Origin: Demequina sp.
Lineage (GTDB): Bacteria > Actinomycetota > Actinomycetes > Actinomycetales > Demequinaceae
Direction of reading: 5' to 3'
Length of the DNA stretch: 34,788 nucleotides
NCBI RefSeq assembly: GCF_024642165.1
Contig: NZ_JAHEBP010000008.1
Coordinates: 1-34,788 of the forward strand
The position numbers and the translations under genes are program-made. Under the pieces are notes generated by a model. The model was not told the DNA's origin and ran no database searches. It was given only the letters and a program-made list of their open reading frames with translations. This document shows, piece by piece, positions 13,824 through 22,770 of this stretch. The first letter of the stretch is position 1; each line of letters starts with the position of its first letter.

Positions 13824-15296
13824 ATGACCGACCGCCCGCCGCATGGGACGCCGGGGCGGCCCCGCGTCATCGTGACCACGGACCCCGAGCTCGACGACCT
13901 CAACTCGATGCTGCGCCTGGTTCTGTACTCGAACGAGATCCGCCTCGCCGGTCTCGTGTATTCGTCGAGCATGTTCCATGCCGAAGGCGATCCCGAGCTG
14001 GGCGTCCCGCCGCACCGATGGCCCCCCGCGGGAGCCCGGGGTCACATCGACCAGGCGTTGGACGCGTATGAACAGGTCTGGGACAACCTCCGCCGGCACG
14101 ATCCCCGGTATCCAGAGCCCGCTGCCTTGCGCGCGATGGTTGCGCAGGGAAATGTCGCGACCATCGGAGACGTCGCTACCGAGTCCGACGGCTCGCGGCT
14201 CATTGAGAGGGTCCTGATGGATGGAGCCGACGACCGGGTCTTCCTGCAGGCATGGGGCGGTCTCAACACGATCGCTCGAGCGCTCATGAGCATCGAGGAG
14301 CGGGCGCGCAACGAGGGCACGTGGGAACAGGTGTATCGCGATCTTGTGCGTCGCATCGTCATCACCAGCTTCGGAAAGCAGGACTCTACCTACGACGAGT
14401 ACATCCGACCGAACTGGCCCGAGATCGAGCTTCGCGAGGTGGCGACGCTCGCGTGGGGCTACTTTGCCCGCTCGGCCGCGCGGCCCGAAGACCAGCGGTA
14501 CCTCACGGCCGAGTGGATGCGTGAAAATGTTTCCCAGGTGGGTCCGATCGGTGCCGCCTATCGTGTCTGGGGCGACGGCAAACAGATGGCGGAAGGGTTC
14601 GACGACGAAGACTACTTCGGCGTCGCGGACAAGGACGCGGCAGAGCTCGAGGCGATGGGGTATCGAGTGTGGTGCCCGGTGGAGCCGCGGGGCGCCTGGG
14701 TCTCCGAGGGCGACTCGTCGAACTTCGCGCTCCTGATCGACAACGGACTACGGGGCTGGGAGAGCCCGGGCTTCGGCAGCTGGGGCGGACGTCAGGCGCC
14801 CAGCGTGGACCACCCCTACGAATGGTCGAGCGCCCTCGCGGAGGATGACCTGCCGGAGGGGATGCGGCCGGCGGAGACGCCCTTCGGTCCGCCGATCAAC
14901 GACTACGCGGCCGCGCGCTGGATCGGGGCGTTCCAGCGCGATCTTGCGGCCCGGTTGCGGTGGAGTGTGACTCGTGATGCGAACGGCGCCAACCACCACC
15001 CGTCTGTGGCGGTCGAGGGCGGGCTCACGGCCGAGGCGGCGCGCGGCACCGCCGTGATGCGCACGCTCATCGCAGCCGACCCGGACGGCGATTCCGTCGA
15101 CCTCGTGGCCTGGAACTACCGAGAGGCCGGCACCTGCGGCGGCGAGCCGAGTGTGCGCGTGACGGGCTCGACGCTCCAGGTCGGCGTGCCCGCGGAGGCC
15201 GCGGCGGGGGAGACCTTGCACGTGATCGTCGAAGCGACCGATCGCGGGGAGCCGGCGCTCACTTCCTACGCCCGCCTGATCGTCACGGTCACGTGA
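13824..15296 (+). CDS. DUF1593 (nucleoside hydrolase-like) carbohydrate-related protein
   Basis: A 490-residue DUF1593 family protein. The N-terminal domain (about 12-300) opens RVIVTTDPELDDLNSM, which resembles the aspartate cluster of inosine-uridine nucleoside hydrolases, so a related N- or O-glycoside hydrolase fold is likely. The C-terminal part (about 390-490) reads as the beta-sandwich DUF1593 C-terminal domain and ends in a strand-rich ALTSYARLIVTVT. Family members are often annotated as cellulose- or sugar-binding, but no reaction is firmly known to me. No signal peptide is visible. A perfect AAGGAGG lies 6 nt before the ATG. It is followed after 90 bp by the GH1 gene, suggesting joint expression. 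Confidence 0.8.
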   Translation: MTDRPPHGTPGRPRVIVTTDPELDDLNSMLRLVLYSNEIRLAGLVYSSSMFHAEGDPELGVPPHRWPPAGARGHIDQALDAYEQVWDNLRRHDPRYPEPAALRAMVAQGNVATIGDVATESDGSRLIERVLMDGADDRVFLQAWGGLNTIARALMSIEERARNEGTWEQVYRDLVRRIVITSFGKQDSTYDEYIRPNWPEIELREVATLAWGYFARSAARPEDQRYLTAEWMRENVSQVGPIGAAYRVWGDGKQMAEGFDDEDYFGVADKDAAELEAMGYRVWCPVEPRGAWVSEGDSSNFALLIDNGLRGWESPGFGSWGGRQAPSVDHPYEWSSALAEDDLPEGMRPAETPFGPPINDYAAARWIGAFQRDLAARLRWSVTRDANGANHHPSVAVEGGLTAEAARGTAVMRTLIAADPDGDSVDLVAWNYREAGTCGGEPSVRVTGSTLQVGVPAEAAAGETLHVIVEATDRGEPALTSYARLIVTVT

Positions 15297-15386
15297 GTCC
15301 GCACGGATGCGTGATCTAGTCTCGAAGGAACGGACGAGTTCGGTTGCGCGCGAGGCTCGATTGTCATGACCAGCGAGGAGACATCG

Positions 15387-16595
15387 ATGTTCCATTTCCC
15401 CGACGGATTCCTGTGGGGCGCATCGACTGCCGCCCACCAGATCGAGGGCAACAACGTCGCCAGCGACTTCTGGGCGATCGAGCATGCCGAGGGCAGTGTG
15501 CTCCCCGAACGGTCCGGCGATGCATGTGACAGCTACCATCGCTGGCGCGAGGACCTCGCCCTGCTCCGAGCCGCCGGGCTCAACTCCTACCGATTCAGCA
15601 TCGAATGGAGCCGGATCGAGCCCGCACGCGGCGAGATCTCCCGGGCCCAGCTCGCCCACTACCGCGCGATGATCGACGGGTGCCTCGAGGTGGGGGTGGC
15701 GCCCATCGTGACTCTTCACCACTTCACGAGCCCACAGTGGTTCGCGGCGGCGGGCGGCTGGCTCGCACCCGACGCGGTGGATACCTTCGCGAGGTTCGTG
15801 GAAACCGCCTGCGCGGTGCTGGACGACGTCGAGTGGGTCTGCACCTTCAACGAGCCGAACATGCTCGCGATGCTGACCGCGCTTCTCGGCGGGGGCTCGG
15901 AGCCTGTGGAACTGGTGGCCGGCGCGTTGCCGCCGCCCGACCCGACGATCGGGGATGCTCTCATCGAAGCGCATCATCGCGCCCGCGGCATCCTTCGGGA
16001 GCGCACTCAGGCGCGCGTGGGTTGGACCATCGCCAATCAGAACTTCCAGGCCGAGCCGGGGGCCGAGGCTGTCGCCGAGGAGTGGGGCTGGAGCCGGGAG
16101 GACCGGTTCATCGACGCGGCCGCTGACGACGACTTCATCGGCGTTCAGGCCTACACCCGGGTGCGCATCGGGCGTGAGGGCGCACTTCCAATTCCGCCCG
16201 GAGCGGCCACCACTCTGACGGGTTGGGAGTACTTCCCCGCGGCGGTGGGGCTGGCCGCGCGGCACACCGCCCGACGACTCCCCGACACGCCCATCATGGT
16301 GACCGAGAACGGCATCGCGACCGGCGACGACGAGGAGCGCATCCGATACACCGCTGGTGCGCTGAGTTCGCTTGCCGACGCCATCGGAGACGGCGTCGAC
16401 GTTCGTGGCTATCTCCACTGGAGCCTGCTCGACAACTACGAGTGGGGCTCGTACGGTCCGACCTTCGGGCTGGTCGCGGTAGATCGAGAGTCCTTCGAGC
16501 GCCGTCCCAAGCCCAGCCTGAGTTGGCTTGGACAGGTGGCCCGCCAGAACGGATTCGCGCGGGACGATGCGGGGCGTCAGGCGGACATCAAGTAG
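15387..16595 (+). CDS. GH1 beta-glucosidase
   Basis: A 402-residue glycoside hydrolase family 1 enzyme that hydrolyses beta-glucosides (possibly also galactosides or fucosides) with retention. It starts FPDGFLWGASTAAHQIEG, the family N-terminal signature. The acid/base is E156 in TFNEP and the nucleophile is E307 in VTENG; the substrate-binding YLHWSLLDNYEW follows. It is somewhat shorter than the usual 440-450 residues. No signal peptide is present, so it is cytoplasmic. An ATG at 15366 is also in frame, but GAGGAG sits 7 nt before 15387. Its last 19 bp overlap the convergent TetR gene, within a 15-bp tandem duplication. Confidence 0.92.
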   Translation: MFHFPDGFLWGASTAAHQIEGNNVASDFWAIEHAEGSVLPERSGDACDSYHRWREDLALLRAAGLNSYRFSIEWSRIEPARGEISRAQLAHYRAMIDGCLEVGVAPIVTLHHFTSPQWFAAAGGWLAPDAVDTFARFVETACAVLDDVEWVCTFNEPNMLAMLTALLGGGSEPVELVAGALPPPDPTIGDALIEAHHRARGILRERTQARVGWTIANQNFQAEPGAEAVAEEWGWSREDRFIDAAADDDFIGVQAYTRVRIGREGALPIPPGAATTLTGWEYFPAAVGLAARHTARRLPDTPIMVTENGIATGDDEERIRYTAGALSSLADAIGDGVDVRGYLHWSLLDNYEWGSYGPTFGLVAVDRESFERRPKPSLSWLGQVARQNGFARDDAGRQADIK

Positions 16596-17239
16596 GCGGA
16601 CATCAGATAGATGGGCTCCGCGCGCCTGAGCTTGTTGTGGAGGTACTGGTTGAGGAAGTTCCGCACCAGCTTCTCGAGGTCGATGGCCCCGCGGTCGAGC
16701 AGCCACTGCACCTGAAGACCGTCCAGCAGCGCGATGGTCTGCGCCGCGATCGCCTCCGGGTCCGCGGAGCGCTTCAGTTCACCCTCCTCCTCGAGTTCCC
16801 GCAGGGCGTCGATGAGGATCTCTCGTTGCCAGGCGTACCGCTCGCGGAAGTACTCGTGCGCGGGGTGGTCGGGCGCGGTGGCGGCGGCCGAAAGGGTGGC
16901 GAAGACCTCGACGGCGCCGGGTGTCTCGGCGTTGTATCGCGTGATGTCGATGAACGCCTGCAGCATGGCACGCCCGTCGCGCGCGCTGTCGGGCAGCAGG
17001 TCGATGCCGCGATCGTCGCGCAGGCGCAGCGCGTCGACCAGCAGGCATGCGTCGTCGGGGTAGCGGCGCCGGAGCTCGGCCACGGTGATGCCGGCGGCGG
17101 CGGCGATCCTCGCGAACGACTCCTTGCGGTAGCCGCCGTGGCGGATCTCGTCGAGCGCCGCGGCGAGGATGTCGTGCTCGGGCGCGGCGAGATGAAGGCG
17201 CGCGCCTCCAGGTCCCTGGATCACCGTCTCGTGCGTCAT
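16577..17239 (-). CDS. TetR family regulator (head of the oligosaccharide operon)
   Basis: A 220-residue TetR-type repressor. The N-terminal helix-turn-helix (about 22-65, HDILAAALDEIRHGGYRKES onward) is divergent, with recognition helix TVAELRRRYPDDACLL instead of the usual GLLHHYPSK type. The ligand domain ends LLDGLQVQWLLDRGAIDLEK and closely resembles that of the regulator at 26806-27438, so the two are paralogues. The gene is divergent from the importer operon with about 200 bp between them, the classic setting for repression of that operon and of itself. The start at 17239 is chosen over in-frame codons up to 17323 because GGGAGG lies 5-6 nt upstream. The C-terminus carries a duplicated YLMSA. 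Confidence 0.88.
   Translation of the reverse strand: MTHETVIQGPGGARLHLAAPEHDILAAALDEIRHGGYRKESFARIAAAAGITVAELRRRYPDDACLLVDALRLRDDRGIDLLPDSARDGRAMLQAFIDITRYNAETPGAVEVFATLSAAATAPDHPAHEYFRERYAWQREILIDALRELEEEGELKRSADPEAIAAQTIALLDGLQVQWLLDRGAIDLEKLVRNFLNQYLHNKLRRAEPIYLMSAYLMSA
16581..16610. repeat. 15-bp tandem duplication at the GH1/TetR convergent junction
   Basis: GCGGACATCAAGTAG (16581-16595) is followed at once by GCGGACATCAGATAG (16596-16610), identical at 13 of 15 positions. The first copy carries the GH1 stop codon. On the other strand both copies encode YLMSA in the tail of the TetR protein. Confidence 0.85.
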
Positions 17240-17328
17240 CTCAACCTCCCGAACGTCGTCGTACCGGCCTCTCGACTGTAGACCCGCGGATTCACCCCAC
17301 GCGACCCCTGTCGTGTGCTGCATATCTA

Positions 17329-17346
17329 TTCGTGCTCTATAACGAA
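17329..17346. promoter_or_regulatory. Candidate TetR operator upstream of the importer operon
   Basis: TTCGT and ACGAA form an inverted repeat with an 8-bp centre (TTCGT-N8-ACGAA) in the AT-rich part of the region between the TetR gene and the importer operon. It sits just upstream of the predicted importer promoter. The site is short and its recognition by the adjacent regulator is inferred. Confidence 0.35.
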
Positions 17347-17358
17347 ATGATAAATACC

Positions 17359-17387
17359 TTGCGCTCGCTCGGAATTAGGCCTAGCGT
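17359..17387 (+). promoter_or_regulatory. Promoter of the oligosaccharide importer operon
   Basis: TTGCGC (17359-17364), exactly 17 bp, then TAGCGT (17382-17387), which fits TTGNNN-N17-TANNNT. The palindrome TAGGCCTA overlaps the start of the -10. The leader to the ATG at 17439 is about 45 nt. Confidence 0.45.
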
Positions 17388-17438
17388 GTGTGCTGACGGC
17401 CCAAGGTGGGGCCAGTCCCTCACAAGGAAGGAACAACG

Positions 17439-18995
17439 ATGTTCTCTAAGAAGCGAGCATTGGTCGCCACCACGGCGGCGTTCGCAGTCGCAGCTCTCGC
17501 CGGCTGCTCCGGCGGAAGCTCCTCAGACCCGACGACCTCCGGCGACGGTGGCACCGGCTCGGGCGACGCAGTCCGTGGTGAGCTCCTCACTCTCGGCGTC
17601 ATCTCGCAGGTCACGTCCTTCGCGGCGGCCAACTCCAACTGGGCGAACGAGTCGCCCATGATGCAGGCGGTGTACGACTCGCTGCTCAAGATGGAGCCGG
17701 ACGGCACCATCGTCGCCAATCTGGCAACGGATTGGTCGTGGAGCGAGGACCGCCTCACGCTGACCCTCGACCTTCGCGACGACGTCACGTTCTCGGACGG
17801 CCAGGCCCTCACCGCGGACGTCGCCGCGCAGAACGTGCTTCGCTTCCGCGACGGCACGTCGCCGAACGCGTCGAACCTGGGGCGCGTCGCCGACGCGACC
17901 GCGGTCGACGAGGACACGGTAGCGATCACCCTCAGCGAGCCCGACCCCGCGCTTGAGACCTACCTCACCCAGAACGCGGGCCTCCAGGAGAGCCCCGCGG
18001 CATTCGACACGGCTGACGTCGACACCATTCCCGTGGGCTCGGGCGCGTACGTGCTCAACACCGGCGAGACGGTGGCCGGCACCTCCTACGTGTTCGACGC
18101 CAACGCGGACTACTGGAACCCCGAGGACCAGCACTACGACAAGATCGTGATGAACGTCTACTCGGACACCACCGCCATGCTCAACGCCGTCCAGGGCGGC
18201 CAGGTCAACATCGCGGGCGTCGCGGACAACACGCAACTCGAGCAGATGTATGCCGCGGGCTACAGCGACGTGAGCAACGAGCTGGACTGGACCGGCCTGA
18301 TCCTGGGCGACCGTGGCGGAGTGCTCAACCCCGCCCTCGGTGACGCCAAGGTGCGCCAGGCGATCGCTTATGCATTCGACCGCGACGCGATCCTCCAGGC
18401 GTTCGTAGCCGGCAACGGCACGGTCACGGGTCAGATCTTCCCGACCTACTCGCCGTCGTTCGACGCGGCGCTCGACGAGCGCTACCCGTACGACCCCGAG
18501 ATGTCCAAGCAGCTCCTTCAGGAGGCCGGCTACGCGAGCGGACTCGAGATCTCGATGCCCAAGACGTCCGGACTGCCGGAGGCATGGTTCACGCTCATCC
18601 AGCAGCAGCTGGCCGACGTGGGCATCACCGTGGTCTATGACGACCTGCCGATCACGGACTTCATCGGCGACATGGTGGCGGGCAAGTACCCCGCCACGTA
18701 CATGATCCTCCAGCAGGACCCGACCGACTGGCAGCTCGCATCGTTCCAGATCGCCGCGGCCTCTACCTTCAACTTCAACCACTACGAGGACCCCACCGTT
18801 GAGGGCCTCATCGGTGACCTGCAGGTGGGCGACGAGGCGGCGGGAGCCGAACTCAACCAGTACCTGGTCGAGCAGGCCTGGTTCGTTCCCTTCTACCGGG
18901 TGCTCAACGTGAAGGTCGTGGACGCGAACACCACAGCCGAGGCTCAGGTGGGCAACACCTGGCCGTACCTGTGGACCATCAAGCCGGTCGCGTAG
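17439..18995 (+). CDS. ABC transporter substrate-binding lipoprotein, family 5 (oligosaccharide/oligopeptide type)
   Basis: A 518-residue extracytoplasmic binding lipoprotein of the SBP_bac_5 (DppA/OppA) family. The signal peptide is MFSKKRALVATTAAFAVAAL, with lipobox LAGC and lipidated Cys23, followed by a Ser/Gly/Thr linker. The SBP_5 body runs through LATDWSWSEDRLTLTLDLRD and VRQAIAYAFDRDAIL. Members are known for peptides, but in actinobacteria and Thermotogae several bind beta-linked oligosaccharides. The GH3 and GH43 genes in the same operon favour xylo- or cello-oligosaccharides here. AAGGAAGG precedes the ATG. A strong hairpin separates it from the permease gene. Confidence 0.93.
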   Translation: MFSKKRALVATTAAFAVAALAGCSGGSSSDPTTSGDGGTGSGDAVRGELLTLGVISQVTSFAAANSNWANESPMMQAVYDSLLKMEPDGTIVANLATDWSWSEDRLTLTLDLRDDVTFSDGQALTADVAAQNVLRFRDGTSPNASNLGRVADATAVDEDTVAITLSEPDPALETYLTQNAGLQESPAAFDTADVDTIPVGSGAYVLNTGETVAGTSYVFDANADYWNPEDQHYDKIVMNVYSDTTAMLNAVQGGQVNIAGVADNTQLEQMYAAGYSDVSNELDWTGLILGDRGGVLNPALGDAKVRQAIAYAFDRDAILQAFVAGNGTVTGQIFPTYSPSFDAALDERYPYDPEMSKQLLQEAGYASGLEISMPKTSGLPEAWFTLIQQQLADVGITVVYDDLPITDFIGDMVAGKYPATYMILQQDPTDWQLASFQIAAASTFNFNHYEDPTVEGLIGDLQVGDEAAGAELNQYLVEQAWFVPFYRVLNVKVVDANTTAEAQVGNTWPYLWTIKPVA

Positions 18996-19006
18996 TTCGA
19001 CCCTCC

Positions 19007-19043
19007 TCGGGTGCCGGGCCGCGACCCCCGGCCCGGCACCCGA
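19007..19043 (+). terminator. Strong hairpin between binding-protein and permease genes
   Basis: Perfect 14-bp stem, 19007-19020 with 19030-19043, around a 9-nt loop, with no U-tract. It sits directly after the binding-protein gene. Such hairpins often block 3' decay or terminate part of the transcripts, so that the binding protein is made in excess over the membrane subunits. Confidence 0.7.
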
Positions 19044-19079
19044 TCCCCCTCTCGATTGATCCTGGCAAAGGAGCCTCCG

Positions 19080-20021
19080 ATGGTGCGCTTCACCCTTCGA
19101 CGCCTAGGCGCGGGCGTCGTCCTCCTCTTCGCGATCTCGACGATCGCCTACCTGCTGCTCTATCTGAGCGGCGGAGACATCGCACGTACGATCCTCGGGC
19201 AGTCCGCTTCCCAGGAGACCGTGGATCTCAAGGCCGAGGAACTCGGCCTCAATGAACCTCTCATTCCCCGGTACCTGGGTTGGCTCAAGGGCGCGGTCAC
19301 CGGCGACTTCGGCCGGTCGTGGTTCTCGAGCCAGCCGGTGACGGAGCTGATCTCCTCGAGGCTGGCCGTCACCCTGTCGCTGGTGATCGGCACCATCATC
19401 ATCACGGCGATCGTGGCCGTGGCGATCGGTGTATGGGCCGCGCGCAAGCGTGGAGCCGCGGACCGCGTGATCCAGGTGCTCTCCATCCTGGGCTTCGCTA
19501 TCCCCAGCTTCCTGATCGCCATCGCGCTCGTGAACGTCTTCGCCCTCAATCTGGGCTGGTTCAAGCCCACCGGGTACGTGCAGATCGGCACATCGGTGAC
19601 CGGCTGGCTCGGCTCCGTGACGCTCCCGATCATCGCGCTCTCCATCGGTGCGGTGGCCGCCGTCGCACAGCAGGTGCGCGGCTCGGTGATCGATGCCCTG
19701 CGTCAGGACTGGGTACGCACGCTGCGCAGCCGCGGCGTACGCGAGAACAAGGTGGTCTACAAGCACGTGCTGCGTAACGCCGGCGGACCCGCGCTCGCGG
19801 TGCTCGCGCTGCAATTCGTGGGCCTGCTGGGCGGTGCCGTCATCGTCGAGCAAATCTTCGCGATCCCCGGTCTTGGACCGATTTCCATCCTTGCGACCAG
19901 CCAGGGCGACCTGCCCGTGGTGATGGGACTCGTGGTCGCCATCGGTCTCATCGTCGTCCTCGTGAACCTCGTCATCGACCTGTTGCAGGGGTTCCTCAAC
20001 CCGAAGGTGCGTCTGTCATGA
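19080..20021 (+). CDS. ABC transporter permease (DppB/OppB type)
   Basis: A 313-residue inner-membrane permease of the oligopeptide/oligosaccharide importer. It starts VRFTLRRLGAGVVLLFAIST with the first membrane helix; about six helices follow. The binding-protein-dependent transport loop is near VIDALRQDWVRTLRSRGVRE, which contacts the ATPases. GDFGRSWFSSQPV is the family's periplasmic motif. The frame is open upstream to 19011, but AAAGGAG lies 7 nt before the ATG at 19080. Its stop overlaps the next start in ATGA. Confidence 0.93.
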   Translation: MVRFTLRRLGAGVVLLFAISTIAYLLLYLSGGDIARTILGQSASQETVDLKAEELGLNEPLIPRYLGWLKGAVTGDFGRSWFSSQPVTELISSRLAVTLSLVIGTIIITAIVAVAIGVWAARKRGAADRVIQVLSILGFAIPSFLIAIALVNVFALNLGWFKPTGYVQIGTSVTGWLGSVTLPIIALSIGAVAAVAQQVRGSVIDALRQDWVRTLRSRGVRENKVVYKHVLRNAGGPALAVLALQFVGLLGGAVIVEQIFAIPGLGPISILATSQGDLPVVMGLVVAIGLIVVLVNLVIDLLQGFLNPKVRLS

Positions 20022-21841
20022 GCAACGCCGCCGAGGTCTCGCTCGAGACCGCCGAGAACGCGGGCCGCCGCTCGCACCTGGTCCGCCGGATGCTGAAGAA
20101 CCCGACCGGGCTGTTCGCGATCATCTCGATCGTGGTCATCCTGCTGGTCGCGATCTTCGCCCCGCTGCTCACCAGCCAGGACCCGGACTACGCGGACATC
20201 CGCAACATCCTGGCGTCCCCGGGGGGCGACCACCTCCTGGGCACGGACTCCGCCGGCCGCGACGTGTGGGCGCGCCTGGTGTTCGCCACGCGGTACAGCC
20301 TCATGGGTGCCGCGCTCGCCACCGTCCTGTCCGCGATTATCGGAGTCACCTCCGGATTGGTCGCCGGCTACTACGGCCGGTGGTTCGAGTCGCTCGCCGC
20401 GTGGCTCACGAGCCTGATCATGGCCCTGCCGGGCATCGTGGTCCTGCTTGCCACCCGCGCAGTGATCGGTCCCACCCTGTGGGGAGCGATGACCGTCTTC
20501 GGAATCCTGCTCGCGCCGGCCTTCTACCGGCTCACGCACGCCGCTGTGGTGGGCGTACGGGGTGAGCTGTACGTCGACGCGGCGCGCGTCGCCGGCGTCA
20601 AGGACGCCTCGATCATCGGCCGCCACATCCTGGCGGTGGTCCGCGCGCCCGTCATCATCCAGGCCGCGACGGTCACGATCATCGCGATCGCGATCCAGGC
20701 GGGCCTGGGCTTCATCGGCATGTCCGACCCGAACATCCCGACGTGGGGCGGAATGCTCAACGACGCCTTCTCGCGCATGTACCAGCAGCCGGTTCTGCTG
20801 ATCTGGCCGTCCGCGATGATCGCGCTGGCGTCGGTGGCGTTCGCGCTGTTCGCCAGCTCGCTGCGTGACGAGCTCGAGCGCTCCGGTGGAGCCAAGAAGC
20901 TCAAGGGCAAGGCGAAGGCCGCCGCGGCCGCCGCAGTCGACACCAGCGGCGAGCCTCCGGTGGTGCACGCCGAGCTGGAGGAGTCCGACGCTCCGGTGCT
21001 CCTCGAGGTGTCCGACCTGGTCGTGGGATATGACCAGCCCGACGGATCCCTCACGCAGGTGGTCAACGGCGTGTCGCTCGCCGTCCGCAAGGGCGAAGTT
21101 CACGGCCTCATCGGCGAGTCTGGATCGGGCAAGACGCAGACCGCGTTCTCGATCCTGGGGCTGCTGCCCGAGGGCGGCCGCGTCGCGGCCGGCTCGATCG
21201 TCTTCGAGGGCGACGAGCTCTCGGAGAAGTCGCCGAAGGCGATGCGCCGCATCCAGGGCAAGAAGATCTCCTACATCCCGCAGGAGCCCATGTCCAACCT
21301 GGATCCGTCGTTCACCATCGGCAGCCAACTCGTGGAGCCGATTCGGGAGACGTTGGGTCTGTCCGCCAAGGACGCGAAGGACCGAGCACTCGACCTGCTT
21401 GCGAAGGTGGGTCTTCCCGACCCGGAGAAGACCTTCAGGTCGTATCCGCACGAGGTGTCTGGCGGTCAGGCGCAACGTGTCCTCATCGCCGGCGCGATCT
21501 CGTGTGAACCCGACCTGGTGATCGCCGACGAGCCGACCACGGCTCTCGATGTCACCGTTCAGGCCGAGATCCTCGACCTGCTGCGTGGGCTTCAGAAGGA
21601 GCTCGACGTCGCGGTGCTGATGGTCACTCACAACTTCGGCGTGGTCGCGGACCTGTGCGATCGGGTCTCGGTCATGCAGAACGGCCGCATCGTCGAGACC
21701 GGGCCAGCGCGGTCCATCTTCGCCGGCCCGCGTCACCCCTACACCAAGTCCCTGTTCGACGCGATCCTCGAGGACGGCGCGGCCCGCGGCCCGCTGGCCC
21801 ACGCCGCGGATCGCAACACCAATGCCGGAGGTGCCAAGTGA
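20018..21841 (+). CDS. Fused ABC transporter permease-ATPase (DppC-DppD type)
   Basis: A 607-residue fusion of the second permease with one ATPase subunit. Residues 1-287 are a DppC-type permease (LLGTDSAGRDVWARLVFATR motif, coupling loop YVDAARVAGVKDASIIGRHI). A Lys/Ala-rich linker (about 288-325, with an AAAAAAV run) leads to the ATPase (about 328-607). The ATPase has Walker A GESGSGKT, Q-loop YIPQEPMSNLDP, signature VSGGQAQR, Walker B LVIADEPTTALD and H-loop VTHN. The fusion is open in a single frame and known in other actinobacteria. It fixes the stoichiometry of the two subunits and leaves the second ATPase to be supplied by the next gene, with which it overlaps by 4 bp. Confidence 0.93.
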   Translation: MSNAAEVSLETAENAGRRSHLVRRMLKNPTGLFAIISIVVILLVAIFAPLLTSQDPDYADIRNILASPGGDHLLGTDSAGRDVWARLVFATRYSLMGAALATVLSAIIGVTSGLVAGYYGRWFESLAAWLTSLIMALPGIVVLLATRAVIGPTLWGAMTVFGILLAPAFYRLTHAAVVGVRGELYVDAARVAGVKDASIIGRHILAVVRAPVIIQAATVTIIAIAIQAGLGFIGMSDPNIPTWGGMLNDAFSRMYQQPVLLIWPSAMIALASVAFALFASSLRDELERSGGAKKLKGKAKAAAAAAVDTSGEPPVVHAELEESDAPVLLEVSDLVVGYDQPDGSLTQVVNGVSLAVRKGEVHGLIGESGSGKTQTAFSILGLLPEGGRVAAGSIVFEGDELSEKSPKAMRRIQGKKISYIPQEPMSNLDPSFTIGSQLVEPIRETLGLSAKDAKDRALDLLAKVGLPDPEKTFRSYPHEVSGGQAQRVLIAGAISCEPDLVIADEPTTALDVTVQAEILDLLRGLQKELDVAVLMVTHNFGVVADLCDRVSVMQNGRIVETGPARSIFAGPRHPYTKSLFDAILEDGAARGPLAHAADRNTNAGGAK

Positions 21842-22716
21842 ACGCCACACCCGCAGCCAGTGAGCCACTGCTCGTGGTCGAGGACCTCGTGGTCGAGTAT
21901 CCGATCAAGGGCGTGGGCCGCAAGCCGTTCCGTGCCCTCAAGGGCGTGTCGATCGACGTACGCGCCGGAGAGTGCGTGGGTCTGGTGGGGGAGTCCGGAT
22001 CGGGCAAGACCACGCTCGGACGCGCGGTGCTGGGGTTGGCCCCTGTCACCGAGGGCTCGATCCGATTCAAGGGTCAAGAGATCGGGCAACTGTCCCGCAA
22101 GGCGCGTCGCTCGCTCTCGGACCAGATCCAGGTGGTCTTCCAGGACCCGTACACGTCATTGAACCCGTCTCTCACCATCGAGCAGACCCTTGCCGAGCCG
22201 CTGCGGGTCAAGAACATCCCCAGCGCCGAGGCTTCGAAGCGAGTCCGGAAGCTGCTCGACCAGGTGGGCCTGCCCTCCGATGCCGCGCAGCGTCTGCCGC
22301 GGGAGTTCTCCGGTGGCCAGCGTCAACGCATCGCGATTGCCAGGGCGCTCGCTCTCGAGCCCGAGCTGATCGTGTGTGACGAGCCGGTGTCCGCGCTGGA
22401 CCTGTCTACGCAGGCGCGCGTGCTGGACCTGTTCAAGGGCATCCAGGAGGCCACGGGCGTCGCCTACCTGTTCGTCTCCCACGACCTTGCGGTGGTGCGC
22501 CACCTCAGCCACCGCGTCGCCGTGATGTATCACGGTGAGATCGTCGAGTACGGCGATGGCGACAAGGTCACCTCCGACCCCGAGCACCCGTACACGCAGC
22601 GCCTGCTCATGGCTGCGCCCGTCGCGGACCCGGATCGCCAGGCCCAGCGCCGCGCGGACCGCACCCGCATGCTCGAGGCCCAGCGCCAGGCCGACCTCCA
22701 GGCGGGGGCGGCCTGA
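21838..22716 (+). CDS. ABC transporter ATPase (DppF/OppF type)
   Basis: A 292-residue second ATPase of the importer, cytoplasmic at the membrane face. Walker A is GESGSGKTT, Q-loop VFQDPYTSLNPS, signature FSGGQRQR, Walker B LIVCDEPVSALD and H-loop VSHD; the C-terminal HPYTQRLLMAAPVADP is the oligopeptide-importer signature. The GTG start overlaps the previous stop (GTGA), with GGAGG 6 nt upstream. The frame is open further upstream inside the fusion gene and is not used there. Confidence 0.94.
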   Translation: MNATPAASEPLLVVEDLVVEYPIKGVGRKPFRALKGVSIDVRAGECVGLVGESGSGKTTLGRAVLGLAPVTEGSIRFKGQEIGQLSRKARRSLSDQIQVVFQDPYTSLNPSLTIEQTLAEPLRVKNIPSAEASKRVRKLLDQVGLPSDAAQRLPREFSGGQRQRIAIARALALEPELIVCDEPVSALDLSTQARVLDLFKGIQEATGVAYLFVSHDLAVVRHLSHRVAVMYHGEIVEYGDGDKVTSDPEHPYTQRLLMAAPVADPDRQAQRRADRTRMLEAQRQADLQAGAA

Positions 22717-22770
22717 CCCGGCCCCCCCGCATCGTCCCCTCACCCCTTCACCCACGTTAGGAATCACCTG

